From: J095 sp964517605
Lineage (GTDB): Bacteria > Chloroflexota > Anaerolineae > 4572-78 > J111
Assembly: GCA_964517605.1 (NCBI GenBank)
Contig: CAZFCE010000002.1
Location: forward strand, 186,001-250,000
Direction of reading: 5' to 3'
DNA: 64,000 bases
A program made the position numbers and the translations under genes. Shown here in pieces: positions 48,121 through 57,035 of this stretch. Each line of letters opens with the position of its first letter. Position 1 is the first letter of the stretch. The notes beneath the pieces are model-generated. The model did no database searches. It was not told the origin of the DNA and saw only the letters and a list, made by a program, of their open reading frames with translations.

Positions 48121-50472
48121 CTAATCCGGCGTAATCAATTTTCGGCTTTGTTTTTGGCGCGCCACTATTGTTGTAAAAACAACAATTAACCCAAAACCGA
48201 CAGCCAGCCCAACCCCAAGCCAAAACCAGAATGGCCGATAATCAAACACAACCGCATGCTTTCCGGCGGACACAAATACGGCCCGGGCAATGTAATCGGC
48301 CCGGTAGATGGGGGCCGGCTGGCCATCTACGGTGGCCTGCCAGCCGGGGTAGAATGTGTCCAGCAGCACCAGATAGCCATCGGCGGCGGCATCCACCGTA
48401 ATTTCAAGGTGTTGCGGATTTTCCGCCCCAATCACCGCGGTTGAAGGGCCAGCCGGAACGCCGGGCGGCGGCAATGAGGCCTCGGTTTCAAGCACAACCG
48501 TTTGTTCCGGTTGAAACCCCGCGCCCGCCAAATAACGCAACGTTTCGGTAGGAGTTTTGGCCTGAAGCAACCGGTGCGCCACAAACGCCCGGGGCAGCGT
48601 CGTTTTGTTTTCGTACACGTAGCTGGTTTGGTCGCTGTACGCCAACGGAAAAGTGCCGGCCACATCCGCGCCCATCGCGCCTTCGGTGAGCAAATACCGC
48701 ACTCCCAGCACCTTAATGGCCAGCACCGGATTAACGCCGTGTAAAAACTCGCTCATCCGCGCCAGCATCAGCGATGACCCATGCCCGCCCGCGCTCCGCA
48801 CCCGGTACACCGATGGAAAATAGTGGCCCAAATGGCTGGTAGCGGCCCGTTCGCTGCCCATGCCCAGCGGAAACACGCGGGCCGCGCCCACATTATCCAC
48901 CACAAAGCGCCCGCCGCCCGAAAGTTGCTGCCACCAGCTTGACGGCTGGGTGGGGTTAACGGTGGTGCCGCCGGCAGCCACCAGGTCAAGGCAAATCAGG
49001 CCAATCACCACACCGCTAAACACGGCAGCGGATACCTTTTGCCGCGCCCACGCCGCCAGCACCACAACAGCCGCCGCCACGTTAGTAACCAGCAAAAACA
49101 CCGGCGCGGTGAGCCAGGGCAACCCGGCCAGCAATGCGCGATTGCCCGTGTGCGGCGCGTATCCTACCCTGAAAAACGCAGTCCACAACTTGCTGTCCGC
49201 AGCCAGCGAATCGCGCCAGAGCCAGGCCACACCGCAGCCGCCCACCGCCAGCAGCCCCGCCGCAACCACAACAGCCAGTTGCCGTTGAGTGATGCCTTTG
49301 TCCAGAACGGTTTGAAACCCCAAACCAGCCAGTACCGCCAGCGCCAGATTGACCACCATCAGCCAGCGCGCCGGAATCCTGAACAGGGCAAAGCCCGGCA
49401 AATGCTGGATGACCAGTTGGTACAGCGGAGTGTGCCCGCCCAGCGCCAGCAGCAACCCGCCGGCCAACAGCCCAATAAAAAACCAAAATTCACGCCGATG
49501 CCGTTGGCCCGGGCTAAAAAATACCAGCAACAGCGGCATCAACCCGATGTAAATAAAATCCTCCTGAAACGGATCGCCGCCGCTAAAGCCCACTACGTTG
49601 TTGCCAAAACTGCCGGGCAGCAGCAAATTTAGCAGCATCACCGGCGGCAGCGAGTTTCGGGTAAGGAATCCCAGCCCCTTTTCCTGCGAGCGCACCGAAA
49701 GTTGCTGCAATTCCAGGGTGGCCAACCACTGCGGTGAGGCCAGCAACAACCCACTGACCACCACCAGCAGCGCCAGCAAGGCGGTGCGTAGCGCGTACCC
49801 CGCATCGCCCCGCCGGACCGAATTTTGGCCAAAAAAATCGGCCACAAGCCGGTAAAGAGTGTAACCGGCGGCGGTAAGCAGGCTATAAAACACAATTTGG
49901 GGTTGAGCCGTAAAAATTTGCAGCGCCAGCGGCAGGCCGGCCAGCAGCGCCGCCAGCCAACTGCGCCGCCGGGTGACTTCAATCAAACCCAGCAAAATCA
50001 ATGGCAGCCACACCGCCCCGGTCATAATGTTGAGGTTGGCCACCTGCGCCATCAAAAAGCCGCCAAAACCGAACGACAACCCGGCCACCACCGCCGGAGC
50101 TGCAGCCAGCCCTAACCGCCGGGCCAGCGCAAAAGTAAAACTGGCCGCCAGCGTAAAATGGAGCAAAATAAACACCGATAGCTCAAGCGACGGCGAAAAC
50201 GGGCTTAGAAAAACGGCGCTGAACGGGTACAACGCCCCAACCTGAGACTCGGCTAAAAAGGGCAGCCCGGCGTGCTGGTAGGGATCCCACAACGGCACTC
50301 GGCCCGCCAGCCATTCTGCGGCGGCAAATATATGGCGAGGGTAGTGCATCCAGCTTAAATCTGACCAGTAGAGCGTTCGCTGATTAAAAATAATCTCCGG
50401 GAAGGTCAGCAGCGGCAAAATTGCAAATAAAGCCAAAACAAATAACAGGCGGATTTTGGGTGAAGTTACCAA
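48121..50472 (-). CDS. YfhO family membrane protein
   Basis: Polytopic protein of 783 aa in the YfhO family. YfhO proteins in other bacteria affect glycosylation of wall polymers such as lipoteichoic acid. A typical first extracytoplasmic loop reads WSDLSWMHYPRHIFAAAEWLAGRVPLWDPYQHAGLPFLAESQVGALYP, and about twelve membrane segments follow. A C-terminal extracytoplasmic beta domain ends with LVLLDTFYPGWQATVDGQPAPIYRADYIARAVFVSAGKHAVVFDY, then a last membrane segment. A second YfhO gene is at 57963-60323. The coding region is preceded by a dispersed repeat. Confidence 0.92.
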   Translation of the reverse strand: MVTSPKIRLLFVLALFAILPLLTFPEIIFNQRTLYWSDLSWMHYPRHIFAAAEWLAGRVPLWDPYQHAGLPFLAESQVGALYPFSAVFLSPFSPSLELSVFILLHFTLAASFTFALARRLGLAAAPAVVAGLSFGFGGFLMAQVANLNIMTGAVWLPLILLGLIEVTRRRSWLAALLAGLPLALQIFTAQPQIVFYSLLTAAGYTLYRLVADFFGQNSVRRGDAGYALRTALLALLVVVSGLLLASPQWLATLELQQLSVRSQEKGLGFLTRNSLPPVMLLNLLLPGSFGNNVVGFSGGDPFQEDFIYIGLMPLLLVFFSPGQRHRREFWFFIGLLAGGLLLALGGHTPLYQLVIQHLPGFALFRIPARWLMVVNLALAVLAGLGFQTVLDKGITQRQLAVVVAAGLLAVGGCGVAWLWRDSLAADSKLWTAFFRVGYAPHTGNRALLAGLPWLTAPVFLLVTNVAAAVVVLAAWARQKVSAAVFSGVVIGLICLDLVAAGGTTVNPTQPSSWWQQLSGGGRFVVDNVGAARVFPLGMGSERAATSHLGHYFPSVYRVRSAGGHGSSLMLARMSEFLHGVNPVLAIKVLGVRYLLTEGAMGADVAGTFPLAYSDQTSYVYENKTTLPRAFVAHRLLQAKTPTETLRYLAGAGFQPEQTVVLETEASLPPPGVPAGPSTAVIGAENPQHLEITVDAAADGYLVLLDTFYPGWQATVDGQPAPIYRADYIARAVFVSAGKHAVVFDYRPFWFWLGVGLAVGFGLIVVFTTIVARQKQSRKLITPD

Positions 50473-50548
50473 ACACAGCGCTCCAAGCGGTTATTTCGTT
50501 TCGGATTGTAACACAGGCCGGGGCAACCGCCAAGCCTCTTTTAAAAAT

Positions 50549-50634
50549 AGCGTCGTAGGCTGTGGCTTGAGGTGTGGTGTAGAGGCGTCCCTCGCGGTCG
50601 CCATCTGCGGGGCAGACGCAAGGTCTGCCCCTAC
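50549..50634. repeat. Dispersed palindromic repeat
   Basis: Composite repeat in the 178-bp gap between the HerA-like and YfhO genes. It includes GTAGAGGCGTCCCTCGCGG and the perfect hairpin GGGGCAGAC-GCAAG-GTCTGCCCC at 50609-50631. The short frame over it on the minus strand encodes a repeat-type peptide, not a gene. Similar GC-rich units are common as dispersed repeats in Chloroflexota and cyanobacteria (from memory). Confidence 0.65.
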
Positions 50635-50650
50635 AATTGCGGCACAGATT

Positions 50651-53218
50651 TCATTCCGGCGCGGCGTAAGCCGGAACGGTTTCGATGCGGGGGCTTTGGC
50701 CATCGTTGTAGGTAATTAACCAGGCGGGCATCCACGCCAGCGCCACCAGTTTTACATTGATGTCGGTGCGGCGCGGCGTAATTTCAACGGTGGACAGGGT
50801 GTTAAAGGCATTTTCCCATTTATCGGTGAGGTCGTCGGCGGCCTGTTTTAATTCCGCTTCCAGCTCGGCAATATCTTTTTGCAAGGTAGAGATAGTGGCT
50901 TTTGATTCCTCAACATCGCCCAAAGCCTGGCCGGTGAGCCGGCGTTTATTAATGGCGGTGCTCATGGCGCGGGTGGTGCGCCGCCCCATAAAAAAGCTCA
51001 GCATGCTTTCACCCAAACCGACCCACTCCTGTTGTTTGCGGGCTTCGTAATTGGCCTGGTCAAGGGTCAGTTCGCGTTCTTCTTTTTGCAGCTTTTCTTC
51101 CAGCCGCTTGATTTTGGCCTGATAAGCCACTTCCAGATTGTCCACCTCGGCGTCGCGGGCTTCGCGGGCGGCCTGCCGCAACCGGATTTTAAAGTCGCGC
51201 TCAGATTCATTGGGCTGCTGGAATATGCTCAACTCCGGTTGCGCCAAAAACGTGTATTTGCTGTGGTAAAACAGCCAATCCGCAAATTTTTTGGTCAGAT
51301 TTTTAAGTTCGCGGCTGCTGCTCACGTTACCCGGCACAGGCGCAAAAAACGGCCCCTGGTCTTCGTCTACCGGCTCGGCCTGGTTTTGCAGGTTACGCAG
51401 GTTAAGGCCGATGGTCTGGGCCTGGCTCCAATCAAAACGGGCCAAATCCGCCGGAACCGGAGCCAGCAACACCTGTTCCACCGGCTGGTTGAGGTTGCGT
51501 TTGCGGTCAACAAACCAAACTTCAGCGCCGCCCACCAAACCGGGCAGGTACACCAGTTGCACCCGGTCTATTTCAACCGGCGCGGCGGCGGCCTGAGTTA
51601 ACCGCCTTACGGCGTCGCGTTCGGGTAGTTGGGCAGGCAGGTACACCTGCGGCACGTCGGTATTGAGGGTGGGAGCCAGCGCCGAATAGCCGGCGGGCGT
51701 GATTGGGCCATCAGCTTTTACCGGAGCCGTAAGCGCAACCGGCGGCGCGGCGGGAGCGGGCACAGCGGGCGCGGACGCAACCGCAACCGGAGCCACGGCG
51801 GCGGCTTTGCGGGCGGTCATCAACTCTTTAACTTGCAGGCGGGTAAGCGGCCCGCGCAGATAACTCATGGCCCAGCGGGTTTGAAACACCACCGGCCCAT
51901 CGCTGTGAATGTTGTGCAGCAGAAAAACGCGGTTGCTCAACTGGCTAATGAGGGTATCGTAATCGGCGGCGTTGTTGCCACCGGCTTCGGCGATTGCGCC
52001 TTTAAGGCCTTGCAGCACCCGGTCTTTATCGCGTTCGGCCTGGAGTTTGCCAATAAACCAGGTGCCGGCGTTGGTTAGCCCTTTGTAATCCAAATCAACC
52101 GGGTTTTGCGTAACCAGCACGCAACCCAGCCCAAACGCGCGAGCCTGTTTGAGCAGCGTGAGCAGCGGCCGTTTTGAAGGCGGTTCGGCGGTGGGCGGAA
52201 AGTAGCCAAAAATTTCATCAAAATAAAGCAGCGCCCGCAGGCTGGTGGTGCCGGCCTGCCGCCGCATCCAGGTGATTATGTTTTCCAGTAGCAGGGTAAC
52301 AAAAAACATCCGCTCGCTATCGGACAGGTGGGCAATGTAAAAAACGCTGTGGCGCGGCTGGCCGGTGGCGGTGTAGAGCAGGCGGTCAATATCCAGCGGA
52401 TCGCCTTGCAGCCAGCTTTTAAAGGCGGGCGCGGCCAGCAGGTTGTTAAAATCCATGGCCAGGTTGAACCGATCTTTTTCCGGGAAAAAGGTATCCACAT
52501 CGAACACGCCCAACTGGCGCACCGGCGGCTTTTGGATGGATAAAATCAGCGTGGCCAAATCCAGGTTTTTGTTCTGGCTCCAGAAATGCTCAAAAATATT
52601 TGAAAGCAGAATGGCCTCGCGGCTGCGCACGGGGGCGGCATTGACGCCCACCAGCCCCAGCAGCGCGGCCACCGTGCCGCTAATCCGCTCGCGGATAACC
52701 TCGCCAAACTCGGCAAAATCAAGCCCCGGCGCGGCCAGGCTGCCCAAAATACTCACCGGCAGGCCGGCATCGGAGCCGGGCGTGTAAATGGCAAACTCCG
52801 CCGCTTCTTTGAGTAAGCGCACCCGCTCCGGCCCAATGCCCCACTCGGCCAGGCCGTTACGCCACGTTTGGGCAGTGGCGGCGGCAAACTCCTCAACGGT
52901 TTGGCCTTTGCGCCGAGCGTCATCGGCATTAACCCACGGCAAAAAATCTTCGGGGCGCAGTTGCGGAAATTGCAGCAACAGGTTGGTGATGTCGCCTTTG
53001 GGGTCAATCAGGATGGTGGGCACTTGATCCAGCGCGGCTTCTTCGAGCAGGTTGAGGCACAGGCCGGTTTTGCCGCTGCCGGTCATGCCCAGGCACACGG
53101 CGTGCGTGGTCAGGTCGCGGGCATCGTAATTTACCGGCGTGTTGAGCGGTTGGCCGGCGGCCAGATCGTATTCCGCGCCCAAATAGAATGAACCTAAACG
53201 TTCGGGGGGTGCTTGCAT
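50651..53218 (-). CDS. HerA/FtsK-like P-loop ATPase with C-terminal coiled coil
   Basis: An 855-aa ATPase with a helicase HerA-type domain. Walker A is LGMTGSGKTGLCLNLL near residue 48, ILIDPKGDITN follows and Walker B is LLYFDEIFGYFPP near 335. VTQNPVDLDYKGLTNAGTWFIGKL is typical of the family. After a Pro/Ala-rich linker (about 490-530) comes a second half with a long charged coiled coil (LEVAYQAKIKRLEEKLQKEERELTLDQANYEARK). Start taken at the ATG six bases after AAGGAG. The role is unknown; such ATPases are often DNA translocases or defence ATPases, but no nuclease gene is beside it. Confidence 0.85.
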   Translation of the reverse strand: MQAPPERLGSFYLGAEYDLAAGQPLNTPVNYDARDLTTHAVCLGMTGSGKTGLCLNLLEEAALDQVPTILIDPKGDITNLLLQFPQLRPEDFLPWVNADDARRKGQTVEEFAAATAQTWRNGLAEWGIGPERVRLLKEAAEFAIYTPGSDAGLPVSILGSLAAPGLDFAEFGEVIRERISGTVAALLGLVGVNAAPVRSREAILLSNIFEHFWSQNKNLDLATLILSIQKPPVRQLGVFDVDTFFPEKDRFNLAMDFNNLLAAPAFKSWLQGDPLDIDRLLYTATGQPRHSVFYIAHLSDSERMFFVTLLLENIITWMRRQAGTTSLRALLYFDEIFGYFPPTAEPPSKRPLLTLLKQARAFGLGCVLVTQNPVDLDYKGLTNAGTWFIGKLQAERDKDRVLQGLKGAIAEAGGNNAADYDTLISQLSNRVFLLHNIHSDGPVVFQTRWAMSYLRGPLTRLQVKELMTARKAAAVAPVAVASAPAVPAPAAPPVALTAPVKADGPITPAGYSALAPTLNTDVPQVYLPAQLPERDAVRRLTQAAAAPVEIDRVQLVYLPGLVGGAEVWFVDRKRNLNQPVEQVLLAPVPADLARFDWSQAQTIGLNLRNLQNQAEPVDEDQGPFFAPVPGNVSSSRELKNLTKKFADWLFYHSKYTFLAQPELSIFQQPNESERDFKIRLRQAAREARDAEVDNLEVAYQAKIKRLEEKLQKEERELTLDQANYEARKQQEWVGLGESMLSFFMGRRTTRAMSTAINKRRLTGQALGDVEESKATISTLQKDIAELEAELKQAADDLTDKWENAFNTLSTVEITPRRTDINVKLVALAWMPAWLITYNDGQSPRIETVPAYAAPE

Positions 53219-53226
53219 GGTCATCT

Positions 53227-53258
53227 CCTTGAAAATTACGAGCTACGAATTACGAATT
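53227..53258 (-). repeat. Leader repeat, copy 2 (AATTCGT-rich)
   Basis: On the minus strand, AATTCGTAATTCGTAGCTCG then TAATTTTCAAGGAG, merging with the Shine-Dalgarno of the HerA-like gene. Compare 10001-10031. Confidence 0.6.
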
Positions 53259-53317
53259 TTTATTCGTCGTGGCCGTGCCGTGGTTAAAAACGTAACCTGC
53301 AACTCATTCAATCCCTA

Positions 53318-53485
53318 AATGAGATGATTCAGGGATTGAATCACCTCATTGTATCTCTAAATGAGATGATTATATCTTTGAATCACCTCATTATATCTCC
53401 GAATGAGCTGATTCAGAGGCTGAATCACCTCATTGTATCTCTAAATGAGATGATTATATCTTTGAATCAGCCGATTCGTCGGTTG
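53318..53485. repeat. Array of eight 21-bp units in alternating orientation
   Basis: Units of exactly 21 bp beginning AATGAGATGATT (53318, 53360, 53402, 53444) alternate with units beginning AATCACCTCATT (53339, 53381, 53423) and a degenerate last one (53465). The two 12-bp cores are reverse complements except for one or two bases, so neighbouring cores form inverted repeats. A partial unit precedes the array (about 53300-53317). The period equals two DNA turns. The region lies upstream of the HerA-like gene and downstream of the cyclodeaminase-like gene. Confidence 0.85.
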
Positions 53486-53540
53486 CTTTTTGGCGCAAAG
53501 TCTGCCGCCACCCGTTCCTGGTTGAACCACCGCCCGGTGA

Positions 53541-54521
53541 TTACAACTCGACCAGCGTACCCAGGTTTTTGGCCTCGGCGGCGCGGAGAATGGCGGCAGC
53601 GGCGGCGGCATCCTGCACGGCCACCCCCACCGATTTGAAAAAGGTAATTTCCTCGCGGGATTCCCGGCCCGGAATAGCGCCGTTCACAATAGCGCCCAGT
53701 TCGCCGTGGATATCCAGCTTGCTGATAATGTGTTTTTTCAGGGGGATAATCAGGTCGCCGGCTTCGGCCAGGCAGGCTTGCACCGAATCAACCACAATTT
53801 TGGAGTATTGCACCGTCACCTCGTCCACTTCTTGCATGTGCGGCATGTACGAGCCAATGCCGGTGATGTGCGCGCCCGGCGACAGGTCGCGGCCATCAAA
53901 CACCGGCTGGGTGGCGGTGGTGGCCGTAATAACAATATCCGCGCCCGTTACGGCATCTTTGCGAGAACCGGCAATATTGACCACCGGCGGGTTGGGCCAG
54001 GCTAAAATTTCTGCCGCAAATTCCTCTACCGAGGTAGGAACCAGGCCCATCAGCCGCACTTCTTTGATTTGCCGCACCTCGCGCACCGCCGCCAATTGCG
54101 AGCGAGCCTGCACGCCGCTGCCAAACACCGCCACCACCCGCGCGTCGGGTCGCGCCAGCAAATCGGCGGCCAGCCCGCCGGCGGCCCCGGTACGAATGGC
54201 CGTGAGCGCCTCGCCGTTGAGCAGGGCGGTGGGCTGGCCGGTATCGGGGTTAAGCACCATAGCCATAGCCACCACCGCCGGCAGCCCTTTGCCCGGATTA
54301 TCGGGCCACAAACTGACCATTTTAAAGGCCAGCTCGCGGCTTTGCTTGAGAAAAGCGGGCATTAGCAGCACCAGCCCGGCATCGGTTTTGAGGCGAGTAC
54401 GCAGCGGCACTTCGGCCTTGTTGGCAGAAAGTTGGCCAAAAGCGCGGCGCATCACCTCGATGGCTTCGGCCATGGGCAGCGCCTGTCGCACGTCGGCGGC
54501 GGTGAGTATTCTGATGTTCAT
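53541..54521 (-). CDS. Ornithine cyclodeaminase / mu-crystallin family protein
   Basis: A 326-aa protein of the ornithine cyclodeaminase-alanine dehydrogenase-mu-crystallin family, which are NAD(P)-dependent ketimine or amino-acid enzymes. Visible are PLRTRLKTD with RELAFKMVSLWPDNP, the Rossmann motif VAVFGSGVQARSQLAAVREVR, GADIVITATTATQPVFDG and HITGIGSYMPHMQEVDE. The start has GGGAG eight bases upstream. It begins 4 bp after the ABC permease stop, so the three genes form an operon. The substrate is unknown; many members are not true cyclodeaminases. Confidence 0.9.
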   Translation of the reverse strand: MNIRILTAADVRQALPMAEAIEVMRRAFGQLSANKAEVPLRTRLKTDAGLVLLMPAFLKQSRELAFKMVSLWPDNPGKGLPAVVAMAMVLNPDTGQPTALLNGEALTAIRTGAAGGLAADLLARPDARVVAVFGSGVQARSQLAAVREVRQIKEVRLMGLVPTSVEEFAAEILAWPNPPVVNIAGSRKDAVTGADIVITATTATQPVFDGRDLSPGAHITGIGSYMPHMQEVDEVTVQYSKIVVDSVQACLAEAGDLIIPLKKHIISKLDIHGELGAIVNGAIPGRESREEITFFKSVGVAVQDAAAAAAILRAAEAKNLGTLVEL

Positions 54522-54525
54522 GGTT

Positions 54526-56010
54526 TTAGCTCCCGTAGATTGCCAGCACAATTTGTGGCGTAATATTGGCTTCGATAAAAGCGGCCAGCAGCAACATTGG
54601 CCCCACCACAAAAACCAGGATTTTTAGAAAATTGGCCAGCGTCAGCAGCAACGCCTGGCCCACATCCAGCCCCGGCGGCGGCGACATCATGGCCGCGCCA
54701 ATCCGCAGGGCAAAGGTCATCCCGGTGATGATGGCCGGTATTTCAAAAATACCGTGGGGCAAAATAAAAGCGGTGGTAAACAGCCACGGATTCAAGCCTA
54801 AATTCACAACTTCGGCAATAACAAAGCCGACCAACCCCAGGTTGACCAGCGTAAGCAGCAGCACCAGCGCCCCAAATGAGAACACGCTCAACACCGCCGC
54901 CAGAATAATCACCCGCAGGTTGTTAAAAAAGATGGAACCGGTGGAGATGGACGGCATAAACGGCACATCGCGCATGGTGGTGAAGCTTTCGGCGGTCAGC
55001 CCATCGAGCGATATTATGCCGGGCGGCGCGGGAAACTGGCGGGCAAAAAATATGCCCAGCGCCGCCGAACCGGCCACCGCCAGCAAAACCACGCCAAATG
55101 TGGCCCGCTGCTCGGCCAGCAGCCGGGGAATATCGTGCCGGTAAAAACGGAGCGGGTTAAATTTGGTAGCGGCGGAATCGACACGTTGTGCGGCCAGTTC
55201 GGGCGGGCGCAAAAAATAGCCCCAAAAATCGCGCCAGATCATTTTGAGTTGCAACTCGTCCATCTCCCGCGACAGAATATCTTCGCGGTTAAAAATACGG
55301 ATGCCCATGCGGATTAAAATGGCGGACACCACCAGCAGCGCCAGCACAAACCACCACAACGCCCGGTATTCGGCGTAAAACATAACCACGCTTTCGGCCT
55401 GGATGAGCAGCGCCATCGGGATGATGATGAAACTGGCCAGCAGGTTGGCGGCGCGCACGCTGGTGGTCTGGCTAGAAACCACCACCGCGCCGGCCACCAT
55501 CACCAGCGCCTCAACGGTGGTGAGCGAAAACATCAACAGGGCCAAATCCGGCGATGGTATCCAGGTGGGCGCGGTGGTCATGCGGGTTACAAGAAACACG
55601 GTAATGCCCAAATACGCCGCCAGCAGCGGCAGCGCCAGCGACGACAACATTTTGCCCAGGTACAATTCCAGGTCGCTCAGCGGCATTGACAGAATTGGCT
55701 CGATGCTGTTGCGCTCTTTTTCGCCCACAAACGATTCCAGCGCAATAATCAGCGAAAAGGAAATGGGGAAAAAGCCCACCACCATCAGCAAAAACGGGTT
55801 GAGCCGTTCCACCAGAATGGGGTCGGTAAACCGCGAAACCCAATTGGTGGCCCACCGCGAGGTAAAATCCATTAAAAATGGAAAAATGAGGGTTAAAATG
55901 ATAGTGGGCGCAACAATGCGCCAGTCTTTCAGGCTGTCGCGCACTTCGCGGCGGGTAATCACCAGCGCGCTGGTTAGCGGGCCGCGCCGGCGGTTGGCGG
56001 GCGCAATCAT
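54526..56010 (-). CDS. ABC-2 type transporter permease
   Basis: Permease of 494 aa in the ABC-2 group. It has an N-terminal segment (ITRREVRDSLKDWRIVAPTIILTLIFPFLMDF), a large loop, SFVGEKERNSIEPILSMPLSDLELYLGKMLSSL (the typical E-R-x-x-G-T-like region), several further membrane segments and a C-terminal stage II sporulation M-like region (LFTTAFILPHGIFEIPAIITGMTFALRIGAAM). The C-terminal part resembles SpoIIM/DUF95 proteins, so this may be a fusion. It overlaps the ATPase stop by 4 bp. Confidence 0.87.
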   Translation of the reverse strand: MIAPANRRRGPLTSALVITRREVRDSLKDWRIVAPTIILTLIFPFLMDFTSRWATNWVSRFTDPILVERLNPFLLMVVGFFPISFSLIIALESFVGEKERNSIEPILSMPLSDLELYLGKMLSSLALPLLAAYLGITVFLVTRMTTAPTWIPSPDLALLMFSLTTVEALVMVAGAVVVSSQTTSVRAANLLASFIIIPMALLIQAESVVMFYAEYRALWWFVLALLVVSAILIRMGIRIFNREDILSREMDELQLKMIWRDFWGYFLRPPELAAQRVDSAATKFNPLRFYRHDIPRLLAEQRATFGVVLLAVAGSAALGIFFARQFPAPPGIISLDGLTAESFTTMRDVPFMPSISTGSIFFNNLRVIILAAVLSVFSFGALVLLLTLVNLGLVGFVIAEVVNLGLNPWLFTTAFILPHGIFEIPAIITGMTFALRIGAAMMSPPPGLDVGQALLLTLANFLKILVFVVGPMLLLAAFIEANITPQIVLAIYGS

Positions 56011-56939
56011 GGGCGCACCTCGGCGGTGTCGCTTTCAACAATCCGCAGGTATACTTCTTCCAGGCTGCGCGGCACTTCGCTCAAGGTAACAACCGGCCGG
56101 TTTTGCCGGGCCAGTTCGCCCAGCAGGTACGGGTTAAATTCAACCGGATTGGGCACGGTGTAGCGCACCCAATTTTCACCGTGATTGACCACGGTGGCTT
56201 TGTCCTGCAAAAAATTGACCAAACCGTTCAACGCCCCGGCCAGCCGGATTTCCAGCAGCGGGTCGCCCAGCAGCCGTTGCTTCAATTCCGGCGGCGTGCC
56301 CTGCGCGATAATCTGCCCGCGCCGGATAATGGCAATCCGGTCGGCCAGTTGTTCGGCTTCGGGCAGGTTATGGGTGCAGAGCACAATGGTGCGGTTATCG
56401 CGGCGCAGGCCGGCAATGGCATCGCGCACCAGTTTGGCGCTGTGCGGGTCCATCGCCGAGGTTGGCTCATCCAAAAACAGCACCAGCGGATTGTGCAACA
56501 TGGCCCGCACCAGGGTGAGCTTTTGTTTCATCCCTTTGGAATAGTTCCCGATTTGCTTGTTGTGCGCGTCGCCCAATTCAAACCGCTCCAGCAACTCAAG
56601 GCTGCGGCGTTTGATGAGATCGGCGGGCATGCCCTGCAACTCGCCAAAAAAGCGCAGGTATTCCATGCCGCGCATACGCTGGTACAGGCCCGGAAACTCG
56701 GTGAGCAGGCCGATTACCTGCCGCACCTCGCGGGGGTGGGTAACGGTGTCAAAGCCGGCAATCCGGGCGTAGCCGGAGGTTGGTTTGAGGATAGACCCCA
56801 ACATGCGCACGGTGGTGGTTTTGCCGGCTCCGTTTGGCCCCAAAAAGGCCAGCACTTCGCCCTGGGCCACCTGCACCGATACTCGCTGCACGGCCACAAA
56901 ACCAGCAAATTCTTTGGTCAGGTCAACTGCTTCAATCAT
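56007..56939 (-). CDS. ABC transporter ATP-binding protein (ABC-2 exporter)
   Basis: ATPase of 310 aa. Walker A is GPNGAGKTTT, the Q-loop LLTEFPGLYQRM, the signature YSKGMKQKLTLVRAML, Walker B LVLFLDEPTSAMDP and the switch CTHNLPEAE. A C-terminal domain of about 90 residues follows the core, typical of drug or Na+ exporters. ATG at 56939 is chosen over an upstream GTG with no visible ribosome site. Cotranslated with the permease. Confidence 0.94.
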   Translation of the reverse strand: MIEAVDLTKEFAGFVAVQRVSVQVAQGEVLAFLGPNGAGKTTTVRMLGSILKPTSGYARIAGFDTVTHPREVRQVIGLLTEFPGLYQRMRGMEYLRFFGELQGMPADLIKRRSLELLERFELGDAHNKQIGNYSKGMKQKLTLVRAMLHNPLVLFLDEPTSAMDPHSAKLVRDAIAGLRRDNRTIVLCTHNLPEAEQLADRIAIIRRGQIIAQGTPPELKQRLLGDPLLEIRLAGALNGLVNFLQDKATVVNHGENWVRYTVPNPVEFNPYLLGELARQNRPVVTLSEVPRSLEEVYLRIVESDTAEVRP

Positions 56940-57035
56940 GGGAGGATTAACCACATCAGGCCGGTGGATAAAAATCAGGCGGCCTACTGTTGAAGTTTAG
57001 CCCGAAGGCAGGGCGATGTCAATTGCCCAAAGAGG

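Noticed and set aside
50491..50703. Open frame of 70 codons on the minus strand
   Set aside because: Most of it translates a dispersed palindromic repeat, which often gives such peptides; no ribosome site seen.
53318..53485. CRISPR array
   Set aside because: Units alternate in orientation without unique spacers of normal length and no cas gene is present.
53324..53638. Open frame over the 21-bp array encoding a heptad-like peptide
   Set aside because: The only ATG lacks a ribosome site, and the frame stays open because the repeat length is a multiple of three; the end runs into an opposing gene. Kept as a repeat and noted as an alternative.
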